This document shows, piece by piece, positions 18,742 through 28,262 of a stretch of DNA of 64,000 nt. Both the position numbers and the translations under genes were made by a program. This DNA comes from Glaesserella australis (GTDB lineage Bacteria > Pseudomonadota > Gammaproteobacteria > Enterobacterales > Pasteurellaceae): NCBI RefSeq assembly GCF_003260095.1, contig NZ_PTPX01000002.1, positions 1 to 64,000 of the forward strand. Reading direction: 5' to 3'. Each line of letters begins with the position of its first letter. Positions within the stretch are counted from its first letter, which is position 1. Below the pieces are notes generated by a model that was not told the origin of the DNA, made no database searches, and saw only the letters and a list, made by a program, of their open reading frames with translations.

Positions 18742-18798
18742 AGGTTTCTCCTGAAGAAAGTTAAATGTTTGCAAATTTGATATTGAAAATTTTCATAC

Positions 18799-18826
18799 AA
18801 AAAAACCCGCTTGTATAAGCGGGTTT
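18799..18826 (-). terminator. thr operon attenuator terminator
   Basis: Read on the minus strand, AAACCCGCTT pairs with AAGCGGGTTT around a short ATAC-type loop and is followed by T4 or more. It lies between thrL and thrA, 58 nt before the thrA start, as expected for an attenuator. The stem includes a near-match to the uptake-signal core. Confidence 0.88.
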
Positions 18827-18851
18827 CTGTGAATCTTGTTCTTTCCGTTTT

Positions 18852-18929
18852 CTAGCCACGAATACCCGCACTATGTTTGCACATAATGGTCATAATCGTA
18901 GTAATGGTTGTCATAGAAAAACGGTTCAT
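18852..18929 (-). CDS. thrL: thr operon leader peptide ThrL
   Basis: This 25-residue peptide has a dense run of regulatory codons: residues 7-16 are TTITTIMTIM, five Thr and three Ile codons in ten. It ends in TAG 26 nt before the attenuator stem. As in E. coli, ribosome stalling on scarce charged tRNA-Thr or tRNA-Ile should favour an antiterminator and allow thrA-thrB transcription. The sequence is unlike E. coli ThrL apart from the Thr/Ile block. It is too short for routine gene finding. Confidence 0.88.
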   Translation of the reverse strand: MNRFSMTTITTIMTIMCKHSAGIRG

Positions 18930-18965
18930 AGTTAATCTCTAAAATTAGTGTGAAAAACAGGTGGA

Positions 18966-18994
18966 AGAATCGTCTAAAACGATAGATTTGTCAA
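18966..18994 (-). promoter_or_regulatory. thrL: thr operon promoter
   Basis: On the minus strand a perfect TTGACA (18994-18989) is followed after 17 bp by GATTCT (18971-18966), a poorer -10. The start site would lie about 30 nt before thrL. The rest of the 19000-19186 stretch is very AT-rich and drives divergent sodA; I see no clear operator in it. Confidence 0.6.
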
Positions 18995-19186
18995 ATAGTT
19001 TTTGTTGAAAAATTGGATTTATTTATATTAAAAAGAAAGGTGATTTTAAAAAAAGAAAAAATTTTTTTGATAAAGAGATAATTTTTGCGTTAGATCAAAA
19101 AAATCTATATTCCGAATAGAGTTTTTGATACTATAAGCGGTGAGTTTATACTCAAATTTTACCAATTATTTTTTGAGGAACAGAAA

Positions 19187-19828
19187 ATGGCATACACATT
19201 ACCAGAATTAGGCTACGCTTATGATGCGTTAGAGCCGCATTTCGATGCAAAAACAATGGAAATCCACCACTCTAAACACCACCAAGCGTATATCAATAAT
19301 GCAAATGCTGCATTAGAAGCATATCCTGAATTACTTGAACAATGCCCAGGTAAATTAATTGCAAACCTTGAGCAAGTTCCAGCAGAAAAACGTGTTGCAG
19401 TACGTAACAACGTCGGCGGTCACGTAAACCATACATTATTCTGGAAAGGTTTAAAAACAGGTACAACGTTACAAGGCGCATTAAAAGATGCGATCGTTCG
19501 TGACTTTGGCTCTGTTGAAGCATTCCAAGCACAATTTGAACAAGCGGCAGCAACCCGTTTTGGCTCTGGTTGGGCATGGTTAGTGTTAGAAGACGGCAAA
19601 TTAGCGGTTGTTTCAACGGCTAACCAAGATTCTCCATTAATGGGCAAAGATGTAGCGGGTGTTTCTGGCTATCCAATTTTAGGTTTAGATGTGTGGGAAC
19701 ATGCTTACTACTTAAACTATCAAAATCGCCGTCCAGACTATATTAAAACATTCTGGAATGTAGTGAACTGGGACGAAGCTGCTCGTCGTTTTGAAGACAA
19801 AGTAAATACTTGCGGCTGTGCAAAATAA
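19187..19828 (+). CDS. sodA: Manganese superoxide dismutase
   Basis: This 213-aa enzyme dismutates superoxide to hydrogen peroxide and oxygen. Metal ligands of the Mn/Fe family are visible: His in EIHHSKHH (about 27), His in NHTLFW (about 85), Asp and His in LDVWEHAYY (about 176-180). The segment GSGWAWLVL with ANQDSPL supports the manganese type. The Shine-Dalgarno is TTTGAGGAAC. Compared with E. coli SodA (206 aa) it carries an extra C-terminal tail with two cysteines (TCGCAK). It is monocistronic and ends at the 19851-19886 terminator shared with dxr. Confidence 0.96.
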   Translation: MAYTLPELGYAYDALEPHFDAKTMEIHHSKHHQAYINNANAALEAYPELLEQCPGKLIANLEQVPAEKRVAVRNNVGGHVNHTLFWKGLKTGTTLQGALKDAIVRDFGSVEAFQAQFEQAAATRFGSGWAWLVLEDGKLAVVSTANQDSPLMGKDVAGVSGYPILGLDVWEHAYYLNYQNRRPDYIKTFWNVVNWDEAARRFEDKVNTCGCAK

Positions 19829-19850
19829 TTTGTATCCAAACTAATTCAAA

Positions 19851-19886
19851 AATCCCCGTTATATGATGAATATAATGGGGATTTTT
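19851..19886. terminator. Bidirectional terminator between sodA and dxr
   Basis: AATCCCCGTTATAT pairs with ATATAATGGGGATT (one G-T pair) and is followed by T-runs on both strands. Confidence 0.88.
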
Positions 19887-19887
19887 G

Positions 19888-21078
19888 TTATAGCGTAATA
19901 ATATGTTGTGTGGCTATCTCTCTGGCAAGTTTGTCGATATGCAATACATCAGCAATTTCTTTTACTTGAATTGGTGCTATATTTTCTACTACGGCACGAT
20001 TGACTTCTACAATATCAGTAAAGCGAATTTGCTCATTTAAAAAGGCTTCTACTGCCACTTCATTTGCCGCATTCATCGCTGTTGTGGCGTATTGCCCTTC
20101 GGCAAAAGCGTCAATCGCTAATTTTAAGTTAGGATAGCGAGCAAAGTCAGGTTCAATAAAGGTAAGTTCTTTAAGTTTGAAGAAATCCAACGGGGCAACA
20201 CCAGCGTTAATCCGTTCAGGATACGCCATTGTGTGAGCAATCGGTGTTCGCATATCAGGATTCCCCATTTGAGCGATCACACTGCCGTCAATATAACGCA
20301 CCATGGAGTGAATAATTGATTGCGGGTGAATGATAATCTCCATTTCGTCCGCTGATGCGTTAAATAGCCAACGAGCTTCGATATATTCCAAGCCTTTATT
20401 CATCATTGTGGCGGAATCAACGGAAATCTTTTTACCCATTGACCAGTTCGGGTGAGCCACCGCTTGAGCAGGGGTAATCGCACTAAATTCGTCTAACGGC
20501 TTAGTGCGGAAAGGGCCGCCCGAACCTGTTAGAATAATTTTGCTCACCCCAAGCTCTGCAAGCGGGCAGAAACCGACTTTTTGTTGCGCTTCAGGTGGCA
20601 ACGACTGAAAAATTGCATTATGTTCGCTATCGACAGGCAACAGTTTCGCCCCTGATTTACGGGCTTCATCAATAAAAATCTGTCCGCAAGTCACAAGGGA
20701 TTCTTTATTTGCTAGCAACACTTTTTTGCCCGCTTGCACCGCCGAAAGTGTTGGCAATAAACCAGCCGCCCCAACAATCGCCGCCATGACCATATCCACT
20801 TCAGAGTGTGAAGCCAATTCACAAATCGCTTTTTGCCCTGAAAGGACTTCAATATTTAACTGACAAGCGGTGAGATTTGCCCTTAATTTTGTAGCTGCTT
20901 GTTCATCGTCTAACGCAACAAAACGGGGGTGGTATTGTTGGCATTGTTCTGTCATTAATTCGACATTTTTTCCGCCGACTAGAGCGAATACTTGATATTT
21001 TTCAGGGTTATGATCGACCACAGAAAGCGTGCTTTTGCCGATAGAACCTGTAGAGCCTAAAATCACTAATTTTTGCAT
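19888..21078 (-). CDS. dxr: 1-deoxy-D-xylulose 5-phosphate reductoisomerase
   Basis: This 396-aa enzyme converts DXP to 2-C-methyl-D-erythritol 4-phosphate, the committed step of the MEP isoprenoid pathway. The NADPH motif GSTGSIG is at residues 8-14, the metal and substrate segment [10 protein letters not shown] at about 150, and GSGGPF with [18 protein letters not shown] at about 185-235. The length matches E. coli Dxr (398 aa). Its ATG lies 22 bp after the fic stop on the same strand, so relA, the TA pair and dxr may share read-through transcription. The usual frr/uppS/cdsA neighbours are not beside it. Confidence 0.96.
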   Translation of the reverse strand: MQKLVILGSTGSIGKSTLSVVDHNPEKYQVFALVGGKNVELMTEQCQQYHPRFVALDDEQAATKLRANLTACQLNIEVLSGQKAICELASHSEVDMVMAAIVGAAGLLPTLSAVQAGKKVLLANKESLVTCGQIFIDEARKSGAKLLPVDSEHNAIFQSLPPEAQQKVGFCPLAELGVSKIILTGSGGPFRTKPLDEFSAITPAQAVAHPNWSMGKKISVDSATMMNKGLEYIEARWLFNASADEMEIIIHPQSIIHSMVRYIDGSVIAQMGNPDMRTPIAHTMAYPERINAGVAPLDFFKLKELTFIEPDFARYPNLKLAIDAFAEGQYATTAMNAANEVAVEAFLNEQIRFTDIVEVNRAVVENIAPIQVKEIADVLHIDKLAREIATQHIITL

Positions 21079-21100
21079 TGAAGTAGGTTGTCCTTATTTT

Positions 21101-21691
21101 TTAATTTATAGGGGTGATTGAACGTGAAATAATATCTTCTAATTGTGTGTAATTCATTTTTGTTAAAACAAGAATGGATGCTGAAATCATCTCATCTTGA
21201 GAAACAAACGAAAAATCTAATTTATATCCAGCCTTTTGAGCAAGTTCAGCAATAAATAAACGCTGAACTCGTCCGTTTCCCTCTCGAAATGGGTGATGTA
21301 CATTGATTTCACCTAAATAAAATGCAAGGCGTTTAATTATATTTTCTTTATCTAAACCAATAAGATAATTTTCATTTTTAAGCTGATTAAATAACTTATT
21401 TAATTCTGGCTCAATCCGATGTGGAAAGGTGAATACAGAATTGCCTTTTGATAGAGAACCATCTCGTATTTCACCCGCCCATTCATAAATGGGGGAAAAT
21501 ATATATTTATGAATTGCTTGTAAATGTGCTAAATCAAAATGAGCATTTATCGGATACCGTTGCAAATAAGCAATGCGAAAAGCGGTAAGATCTTTTTCAA
21601 TATTCTCAAGTTCGTCTGCTGTTTTCGCTCCGAGCTTGTTTTTAAGCACACCATTTTCATCAAGATAATGATCATTTCCGCCATAACGCAT
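21101..21691 (-). CDS. fic: Fic-domain protein AMP-transferase, probable VbhT-like toxin
   Basis: This 196-residue protein consists of a Fic domain. The catalytic motif HPFREGNGRVQR (about residues 137-148) is complete, with His, the Glu of the anion-binding site and both Arg, so it should be active. The substrate flap lies near SLSKGNSVFTFPHRIE (about 78-95). Known relatives transfer AMP (or rarely other groups) to target hydroxyls; VbhT/FicT-type toxins modify DNA gyrase and topoisomerase IV. Its start overlaps the end of the antitoxin gene by 20 nt, a typical coupled arrangement. There is no conjugation (Vbh/Trw) context, so this is a stand-alone chromosomal module. Confidence 0.88.
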   Translation of the reverse strand: MRYGGNDHYLDENGVLKNKLGAKTADELENIEKDLTAFRIAYLQRYPINAHFDLAHLQAIHKYIFSPIYEWAGEIRDGSLSKGNSVFTFPHRIEPELNKLFNQLKNENYLIGLDKENIIKRLAFYLGEINVHHPFREGNGRVQRLFIAELAQKAGYKLDFSFVSQDEMISASILVLTKMNYTQLEDIISRSITPIN

Positions 21692-21860
21692 ATATTTCTT
21701 TCTCAGCTTGCTCTAATGTAATTTCCCCGTCAATCCAACGAGAAAAGAGAGATTTAGCTTGTTCACTGACGATTAAACCCTCAAGGGCATTATTATTTAT
21801 CGCAAAGTGCATTGCATCTTGGCGAAGCTGTTTTTCTTGTGAAGAAAGAGAAGAAAGCAT
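21672..21860 (-). CDS. VbhA-like antitoxin of the Fic toxin
   Basis: This 62-residue, mostly helical protein resembles VbhA-type Fic antitoxins. The inhibitory helix of the family has the pattern (S/T)xxxE(G/N); here the equivalent stretch reads NNALEG (residues 23-28), keeping the inhibitory Glu and Gly but with Asn where Ser/Thr is usual. The Glu would reach into the Fic active site and block ATP binding. A Shine-Dalgarno (GGAAT) precedes the ATG. It lies 25 bp after relA and overlaps fic by 20 nt (the fic ATG is nested in its TATGCG codons). Confidence 0.82.
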   Translation of the reverse strand: MLSSLSSQEKQLRQDAMHFAINNNALEGLIVSEQAKSLFSRWIDGEITLEQAEKEIYALWRK

Positions 21861-21885
21861 TTTTATTCCTATTCATTTGTAAAGG

Positions 21886-24093
21886 TTAATTCGACAATCT
21901 TTTCGCATCAATTACATCATCAATTTGTGCTATGCGATTGAGTAATTTGTCTAACATTTCCACGTTATTTAACTCAATTTGAATATCGATTGTTGCGATT
22001 GAGCGTTTGGTATCAGTACGGCTTGAAACGCCAAGTACATTCACTTTTTCATTTGCCATAATACCGCTTACATCTCGTAATAAGCCATTACGGTCATTGG
22101 CGATTACCCGGATCGTTAGGTTAAATTTACCCATCGCATAATTATTGCCCCATTCTGCTTCTACCACACGTTCAGGGCTACTGCTTTGTAGATCAAAGAG
22201 TTGTTCGCAATCGGCTCGGTGAATGGAAATGCCTCGCCCTTGCGTAATATAGCCGACAATTTCATCGCCCGGTATCGGTTGGCAACAACGGGCGATATGG
22301 TGCATCAGATTTCCAACCCCCTCGACCACCACAAAACCGCTACGGCTTTTTTGTGGCTGTTGGACTTTATTCGCCACGTGTTTAAGAATCGCTTCATCGG
22401 CTTGCTCCGCCGTTGTTTTAATCAGCTTACTTTGCAAATAATGCATTAATTGATGTAATCGGATATCACCGCCACCAATCCCAGCATAAAGATCATCTAC
22501 TTGTTTTAAGTTATAACGTGGTAAGGCAAGCTCTTCAATTTGCTTCTGCGTAAAATTGAATTTCGCCATCTCCGCTTCTAGCATCTCTTTACCGAGAGGG
22601 ATGTTTTTTTCACGGTCGAGCTTTTTAAACCAGGCAATAATTTTCGATCTTGCTCTTGGTGTATTCACAAAGCCTTGACTTGGTATGAGCCAATCTCGGC
22701 TTGGATTAGGATTTTTTTGTGTAATAATCTCAACCTGATCACCCATTTGTAAAATATAGGTGAACGGCACAATTCTCCCTGCAACTTTCGCACCAATACA
22801 ACGATGCCCCACTTCACTATGAATCGAGTAGGCAAAATCAAGCGGTGTGGCGTTTTTAGGGAGATCTACCACTTCTCCTTTAGGCGTAAAGACATAAACA
22901 CGATCATCAAAAATTTGACTACGCATCTCTTCAACCACATCACCAGAATCCGCAATATCTTTTTGCCAATCAAGAAGTTTACGTAGCCACACGATTTTTT
23001 CTTCATAGCCAGAACGCCCTGCTGCAGCATCTTCTTTATATTTCCAGTGTGCTGCTACACCAAGCTCGGCATCATCATGCATTTTTTGTGTACGAATCTG
23101 TACTTCAATGGTTTTATCGCCTTCTCCTAATACCACAGTATGAATGGACTGATACCCATTTGGTTTCGGGTTAGCAATATAGTCATCAAAATGTTCTGGG
23201 AGATGTTTGTAGTTTGTATGCACAATACCAAGAGCGGTATAGCAATCTTGTAAATTCTGAACAATCACTCGTACAGCACGTACATCAAAGAGTTGATTAA
23301 AACGCAGTTTTTTCTTCTGCATTTTTTTCCAGATGCTATAGATGTGTTTTGGTCGTCCATACACCTGAACATCTTCGACTTCTTCTTGAATACAAGCGGT
23401 AAGATCTTCAACAAAATTTGTAATATATTTTTCACGATCTAAACGGCGTTCTGCGAGATCGTATTTGGCAATTTGACGATATTCTTGTGGGTGTAAGGCT
23501 CTGAAGCAGTAATCTTCAAGCTCCCATTTTAACTGACCAATACCTAAACGATTGGCAAGAGGAGCATAAATATGCGAGCACTCTTTTGCTGCCAAGACAA
23601 GATCTTCTTCGCTTAAACGCTCGGTATCTCTTAGATAAACAATGCGTTCAGCCAATTTAATTACAACGCAACGGAAATCATCGACCATTGCCAACAGCAT
23701 ACGGCGGATATTGTCGATCTGTAAATCAGAAGCATGGCTGGCATTGAGCTGGCGAACGTTATCCATTTCCCAAACGCCTTTGACGAGATTTTTTACATCG
23801 TTGCCAAAATGTTCTTTAACTTGCACTAAATCGATAATATTTTGTTTGACAAGCGGGAAGAGCAGTGCAGCCACAAGGCTATCATCATCCATATTCAAAC
23901 CATGTAAAATCTCGACCATTTCAATGCCAAACCAGAGTAGGTGAGTTTGTTCAAGTTCGAGTTTTTCTTGTGAATAGCGCCAAGCGATTAATAGTTGCTC
24001 AAAGGTTATGGGCGACATTTGTAACCCTGCACTCCAACTGGCGAGCTCGAAATTATTTAGATCGAGTTGGTGTGAATGACGAATCGCAACCAT
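21886..24093 (-). CDS. relA: GTP pyrophosphokinase RelA
   Basis: This 735-aa ribosome-associated (p)ppGpp synthetase senses uncharged tRNA in the stringent response. In order it has a degenerate HD hydrolase domain, the synthetase domain (VYGRPKHIYSIWKKMQ near 250, YQSIHTVVLG near 335), the TGS domain (VFTPKGEVVDLPKNATPLDFAY at about 400-425), a zinc-finger region (CCQPIPGDEIVGY) and a C-terminal ACT. The sequence follows E. coli RelA rather than SpoT. The ATG at 24093 has an AGGACT Shine-Dalgarno and gives MVAIRH as in E. coli (MVAVR). It is divergent from hemA and upstream of the VbhA/Fic pair. Confidence 0.95.
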   Translation of the reverse strand: MVAIRHSHQLDLNNFELASWSAGLQMSPITFEQLLIAWRYSQEKLELEQTHLLWFGIEMVEILHGLNMDDDSLVAALLFPLVKQNIIDLVQVKEHFGNDVKNLVKGVWEMDNVRQLNASHASDLQIDNIRRMLLAMVDDFRCVVIKLAERIVYLRDTERLSEEDLVLAAKECSHIYAPLANRLGIGQLKWELEDYCFRALHPQEYRQIAKYDLAERRLDREKYITNFVEDLTACIQEEVEDVQVYGRPKHIYSIWKKMQKKKLRFNQLFDVRAVRVIVQNLQDCYTALGIVHTNYKHLPEHFDDYIANPKPNGYQSIHTVVLGEGDKTIEVQIRTQKMHDDAELGVAAHWKYKEDAAAGRSGYEEKIVWLRKLLDWQKDIADSGDVVEEMRSQIFDDRVYVFTPKGEVVDLPKNATPLDFAYSIHSEVGHRCIGAKVAGRIVPFTYILQMGDQVEIITQKNPNPSRDWLIPSQGFVNTPRARSKIIAWFKKLDREKNIPLGKEMLEAEMAKFNFTQKQIEELALPRYNLKQVDDLYAGIGGGDIRLHQLMHYLQSKLIKTTAEQADEAILKHVANKVQQPQKSRSGFVVVEGVGNLMHHIARCCQPIPGDEIVGYITQGRGISIHRADCEQLFDLQSSSPERVVEAEWGNNYAMGKFNLTIRVIANDRNGLLRDVSGIMANEKVNVLGVSSRTDTKRSIATIDIQIELNNVEMLDKLLNRIAQIDDVIDAKRLSN

Positions 24094-24375
24094 AAGTCCT
24101 CCATAACGCTTAATATAGAAAGGATTCTTGACAGATTTTGACAATCTTAAATGAATGTAAAGCATTATAGCTTAATTCATTCCAAAATATTGCTTATTTT
24201 ATGAATTTGCAAAAATTTACAGAAATCTCACCGCTTGTTATCACAATAATTTGTTACGGTTTTGTTATAAATCAAACCTATCAAGACAATTATTTGCACG
24301 AGCTAAGCCGATTTATTAGAATAGCCCCCGTTTTTTAAGTGACGGATTTCACTTCATTTTATTTTGTGGGTAGCA

Positions 24376-25683
24376 ATGACAATTCTAGCATTAGGTATTA
24401 ATCATAAAACAGCATCAGTTGGTTTGAGAGAAAAGGTGGCGTTTGTAGAAGAAAAACGTCAACGAGCCCTTGAAGAAGTTCGTGATCAGAACATTGCTGA
24501 AAGTGTTGTTATCCTATCTACCTGTAACCGTACTGAACTCTATTTTCATCAGCCTGATGTGCCGCCACAAGAAGATCACCCTGATAACATTGCTTGGCGT
24601 GAGCAATGTTTCAATTGGTTTGCGGATATTCACCAGTTAGATAAAGATGAATTAAGCAAAGCTTATTACTTTAAGCAAAACCTAGAAGCAGCGAATCATT
24701 TAATGAGTGTCGCCAGTGGTTTGGATTCATTAATTTTGGGTGAGCCGCAAATTTTAGGGCAGGTTAAACAAGCCTATCAGGACAGTGAAACCTTTTACCA
24801 TGCACATGGCGGTGCAGTTTCAACTAATCTTTCTCGTTTATTCCAAAAAACCTTTGCCACAGCAAAACGGGTACGTTCTGAAACGGAAATTGGTAGTAGT
24901 GCTGTGTCTGTTGCCTATGCTGCTTGTGGATTGGCTCGCCAAATTTTTGATGATTTCAAAAAACTTCGCTTTTTACTTGTAGGCGCAGGCGAAACCATTG
25001 AATTGGTTGCTCGTTATTTGATCCAAAATGGCGCTCAAAATATCATGATTGCTAACCGTACTCATATTCGTGCGGAAATGTTAGCTGAAAAACTTGATAT
25101 GCCAATGCAGATTTTATCGCTTAGTGCATTGCAAGTTGGCTTAAACCAAGCGGATGTTGTGATTAGCTCGACAGGTAGCCCTGATATGTTAATCAGCAAA
25201 GAGATGGTTGAAATAGCGCAGAAACAGCGTCGTTTTGACCCGATGTTGTTGATTGATATTGCTGTCCCGCGTGATATTGATGAAAAAGCAGGGGAGCTTG
25301 ATAGTGTTTATGCTTATAGCGTTGATGATTTACAAAATATCATTCAGCAAAATTTAGCACAACGTGAACAAGCCGCTGAGCAAGCCAAAGAAATTGTTGC
25401 AGAAGAAGCAAAAGATTTCTTTGCTTGGTTGAAGCAACAACAATCTACCAATTTGATTAAACATTATCGCCAAAATGCAGAGCAAATTCGTGTAGACTTG
25501 CTAGAAAAAGCACTTCATGCCTTAGCACAGGGGCAAGAAAGTGAAAAAGTGTTGAATGAATTGAGCTATAAACTCACCAACCAATTACTCCACGTACCAA
25601 CACAAGCATTACAGGTGATGGCAAAGACAGGTAATGTGAAAGGCTTACAGAGCTTCTCATCAGCGTTGAAGATTGAAGAGTAG
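24376..25683 (+). CDS. hemA: Glutamyl-tRNA reductase HemA
   Basis: This 435-residue NADPH enzyme reduces glutamyl-tRNA to glutamate-1-semialdehyde, the first step of C5 heme synthesis. The nucleophilic cysteine is Cys50 in STCNRTE. The NADPH-binding domain has [16 protein letters not shown] near 190, and a C-terminal helical dimerisation domain follows. I chose the ATG at 24376 over an upstream in-frame TTG (24364) because it gives the conserved [13 protein letters not shown] start. The 282-bp gap to relA holds both divergent promoters and an uptake-signal core. A stem-loop follows at 25703-25727. Confidence 0.95.
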   Translation: MTILALGINHKTASVGLREKVAFVEEKRQRALEEVRDQNIAESVVILSTCNRTELYFHQPDVPPQEDHPDNIAWREQCFNWFADIHQLDKDELSKAYYFKQNLEAANHLMSVASGLDSLILGEPQILGQVKQAYQDSETFYHAHGGAVSTNLSRLFQKTFATAKRVRSETEIGSSAVSVAYAACGLARQIFDDFKKLRFLLVGAGETIELVARYLIQNGAQNIMIANRTHIRAEMLAEKLDMPMQILSLSALQVGLNQADVVISSTGSPDMLISKEMVEIAQKQRRFDPMLLIDIAVPRDIDEKAGELDSVYAYSVDDLQNIIQQNLAQREQAAEQAKEIVAEEAKDFFAWLKQQQSTNLIKHYRQNAEQIRVDLLEKALHALAQGQESEKVLNELSYKLTNQLLHVPTQALQVMAKTGNVKGLQSFSSALKIEE

Positions 25684-25702
25684 TGGATAACTTCTACTAA
25701 AA

Positions 25703-25727
25703 ACCGATGCTGATAATCAGCATCGGT
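25703..25727. terminator. Stem-loop between hemA and prfB
   Basis: ACCGATGCTGA-TAA-TCAGCATCGGT is a perfect 11-bp stem. The downstream tract is only ATGGTTTG on the plus strand. On the minus strand the stem is followed by TTTTTAG, which makes it a better terminator for prfB. Confidence 0.7.
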
Positions 25728-25751
25728 ATGGTTTGATATAAAGGAAAGAAA

Positions 25752-26850
25752 TTACAATCCTGCCTTCAAACTCGCTTCAATAAACTTATCTAAATCGCCG
25801 TCTAACACCGCTTGGGTATTGCGGTTTTCAACGCCTGTGCGTAAGTCTTTGATACGAGAATCGTCTAATACATAAGAACGGATTTGACTGCCCCAGCCAA
25901 TGTCGGATTTGCTCTCTTCCAACGCCTGTTTTTCAGCATTCTTTTTCATCAATTCCATTTCATACAATTTGGCTTTGAGTTGTTTCATCGCCTGATCTTT
26001 GTTTTGATGTTGCGAACGTCCGTTTTGACATTGCACCACAATCCCCGACGGTATATGGGTAATTCGCACCGCTGATTCGGTTTTATTGACGTGCTGACCG
26101 CCCGCTCCTGACGCACGATAAACGTCAATACGCAGATCCGCAGGGTTGATTTCAATATCGAAATCATCATCGACTTCAGGGTAAACGAATGCTGCCGCAA
26201 AAGAGGTATGGCGGCGGTTATTTGAGTCAAACGGGCTTTTACGTACTAAACGGTGAATACCTGTTTCGGTTCTTAACCAACCAAACGCATATTCGCCTGA
26301 AACTCGAATAGTCGCTGATTTTAAGCCTGCCACATCGCCGTCCGAAACTTCGATAAGCTCGGTTTTGAACCCTTTGCTTTCCGCCCAACGTAAATACATA
26401 CGTAGCAACATTTCCGTCCAGTCTTGAGCTTCTGTGCCACCCGAACCTGCCTGTAAATCCACATAACAATCTGCCGCATCGTGCGGGCCGCTAAACATTC
26501 GGCGAAACTCTAACAATGCCAGTTTTTCTTCTAATTGATTGGCTTCTTGTTGGGCTTCGTTAAAGGTTTCTTCGTCTTCGGCTTCGACCGCCAGTTCAAT
26601 CAAGCCTTCAACATCTTCAATGCCTTGATCTAACTCTTTAATCGTATTGACGATTGCTTCTAAGGTAACACGCTCTTTGCCTAAAGCTTGGGCTTTTTCA
26701 GCGTTATTCCACACATCAGGTTGTTCTAATTCGGCATTGACTTCTTCTAAACGCTCGACTTTCAGATCAAAGTCAAAGATACCCCCGAAGTGTATTTGTG
26801 CGTTCAGCAAGATCGGTAAGTTGGTTTTTTATAGGGTTGAGTTCAAACAT
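25752..26850 (-). CDS. prfB: Peptide chain release factor 2 (programmed +1 frameshift)
   Basis: RF2 terminates translation at UAA and UGA. The gene begins at ATG 26850, reads 25 codons and meets an in-frame UGA at 26775-26773. Translation continues in the +1 frame to give about 365 residues. The stop-reading tripeptide SPF (in RKSPFDSNN) and the hydrolysis motif GGQ (in [10 protein letters not shown]) are intact. The frameshift context is the classical CUU UGA C preceded by a purine/G-rich Shine-Dalgarno-like element. A caller that ignores the shift would start the protein artificially near 26810. lysS, its usual downstream partner in E. coli, is not adjacent. Confidence 0.95.
26773..26787 (-). 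promoter_or_regulatory. prfB: prfB programmed frameshift site
   Basis: On the minus strand CGG GGG TAT CTT TGA C forms the recoding cassette. The slippery CTT (26778-26776) precedes the UGA, and an internal G-rich anti-SD pairing element lies 3 nt upstream. It gives autoregulation: low RF2 leads to slow UGA decoding and frameshifting into full-length RF2. The E. coli element reads AGGGGG; here it is CGGGGG. Confidence 0.92.
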
Positions 26851-26926
26851 GGTTATTCCTTTTGATATTAAAAAATTGGTGCATTATAGCTGAATATAGT
26901 ATTAAGATAAAACAAGCGGTCACTTC

Positions 26927-26955
26927 TTGGCAAAAGTTTGTAAATCCGCTATACT
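26927..26955 (+). promoter_or_regulatory. rnpB: rnpB promoter
   Basis: TTGGCA (26927-26932) and TATACT (26950-26955) are spaced exactly 17 bp. A GC-rich discriminator and the predicted RNA 5' end follow about 8 nt later. Confidence 0.8.
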
Positions 26956-26964
26956 CGCCGCCCT

Positions 26965-27343
<379 letters not shown>

Positions 27344-27350
27344 ATTTTAT

Positions 27351-27382
27351 AGCGAACAGATTTTTGTCTGTTCGCTTTTTTG
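27351..27382 (+). terminator. rnpB terminator
   Basis: AGCGAACAGA pairs perfectly with TCTGTTCGCT around TTTTTG, followed by T5. Confidence 0.92.
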
Positions 27383-27478
27383 TAGGAACAAAACGGCAGG
27401 TTTTTTGTCGATATATAGTGTTTCTCTTTTTTAAAGATAAGTTATTAGGTTTAATTTCTTCTTTTTTCCAATGCAAGG

Positions 27479-27566
27479 GTAGGGACACACTGCGTGTGTC
27501 CGTTTATGCGTTCGTCCGATTTTATTTGTTGATTATTGATTGCAGACACACGCAGTGTGTCCCTAC
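27479..27566. repeat. REP-like inverted pair, type ACACACTGCGTGTGT
   Basis: Arms at 27479-27502 and 27542-27566 face each other across about 39 nt. Each outer end is GTAGGGAC and each arm contains the hairpin GACACAC-TGC-GTGTGTC. This core also occurs at 53609-53696. The flank 27383-27478 shows no gene. Downstream a small CCCCTT/AGGGG hairpin precedes the zevA Shine-Dalgarno. Confidence 0.85.
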
Positions 27567-27620
27567 AATAGGAAATTCTACCCCTTCAAAGGGGGAAACT
27601 ATTTTCAATAAGGATCCCAA

Positions 27621-28262
27621 ATGCTCCACCGTTTTTTTACTGTTCTCTTTTCAATATTGTTATCTACATCGATCTTTGCTCACCCCCATTCCTTTCTCGA
27701 TATGAAAAATAAGGTCTTAATTAACCAAGACAAATTAGACGGCTTTGAGCTAAGCTGGATGCTTGATGAAATTACATCCGCCGAACTAATTTATGAAATC
27801 AACAGTAGCCAAGATAAAAAGCAAGCAACGGCAAAAATTCTTAAAGAGTTGGACGACAGTGCGGTGGGGACACACTATTTCAGTGAGCTATATAATCAGC
27901 AAAATCAAGCGGTTAAATTTAAGGGCAGACCGCACAAATCTTCCGTTGAGATTAAACACAATCGTATTATTTACCATTTCACGTTGCTACTTGCTGAACC
28001 ACAAGCAGTGAAAGGGCAGTCTTTCCGCTTTTTTACCTTTGAACCGAGTTACTATTTGGCGATGAATTATGAAAAAGCCAGCGATGTGAGCAGTACTGAA
28101 CAGTCGCTTTGCAAGGTGGAAATGATTGAGCCGACCGTCAATCAATCCTTGCGTTTATATGCTTCTAAGTTGGATAAAAATGAAACGCCAGATATGCCTG
28201 ATAATAAAGGGCTGTCGCTGGGGGCTCAATTTGCTCAAAAAGTGAGTATTGTATGTCAATAA
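27621..28262 (+). CDS. zevA: ZevA-like periplasmic protein (DUF1007)
   Basis: This 213-residue DUF1007-family protein has an N-terminal signal peptide (about residues 1-20, ending SIFA) and a mature start HPHSF whose histidines could bind metal. It is the partner of the NicO-type membrane protein encoded immediately downstream (10-bp overlap). In H. influenzae the equivalent pair, ZevAB, was reported as a zinc acquisition/binding system important in lung infection. I assign the symbol by family and gene order; substrate here is inferred. The Shine-Dalgarno is AAGGAT. A REP-like pair lies upstream. Confidence 0.8.
   Translation: MLHRFFTVLFSILLSTSIFAHPHSFLDMKNKVLINQDKLDGFELSWMLDEITSAELIYEINSSQDKKQATAKILKELDDSAVGTHYFSELYNQQNQAVKFKGRPHKSSVEIKHNRIIYHFTLLLAEPQAVKGQSFRFFTFEPSYYLAMNYEKASDVSSTEQSLCKVEMIEPTVNQSLRLYASKLDKNETPDMPDNKGLSLGAQFAQKVSIVCQ

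Noticed and set aside
26773..26810. prfB interrupted by a stop codon, possibly a pseudogene
   Set aside because: The stop is the programmed CUU UGA C frameshift site, with conserved sequence on both sides.
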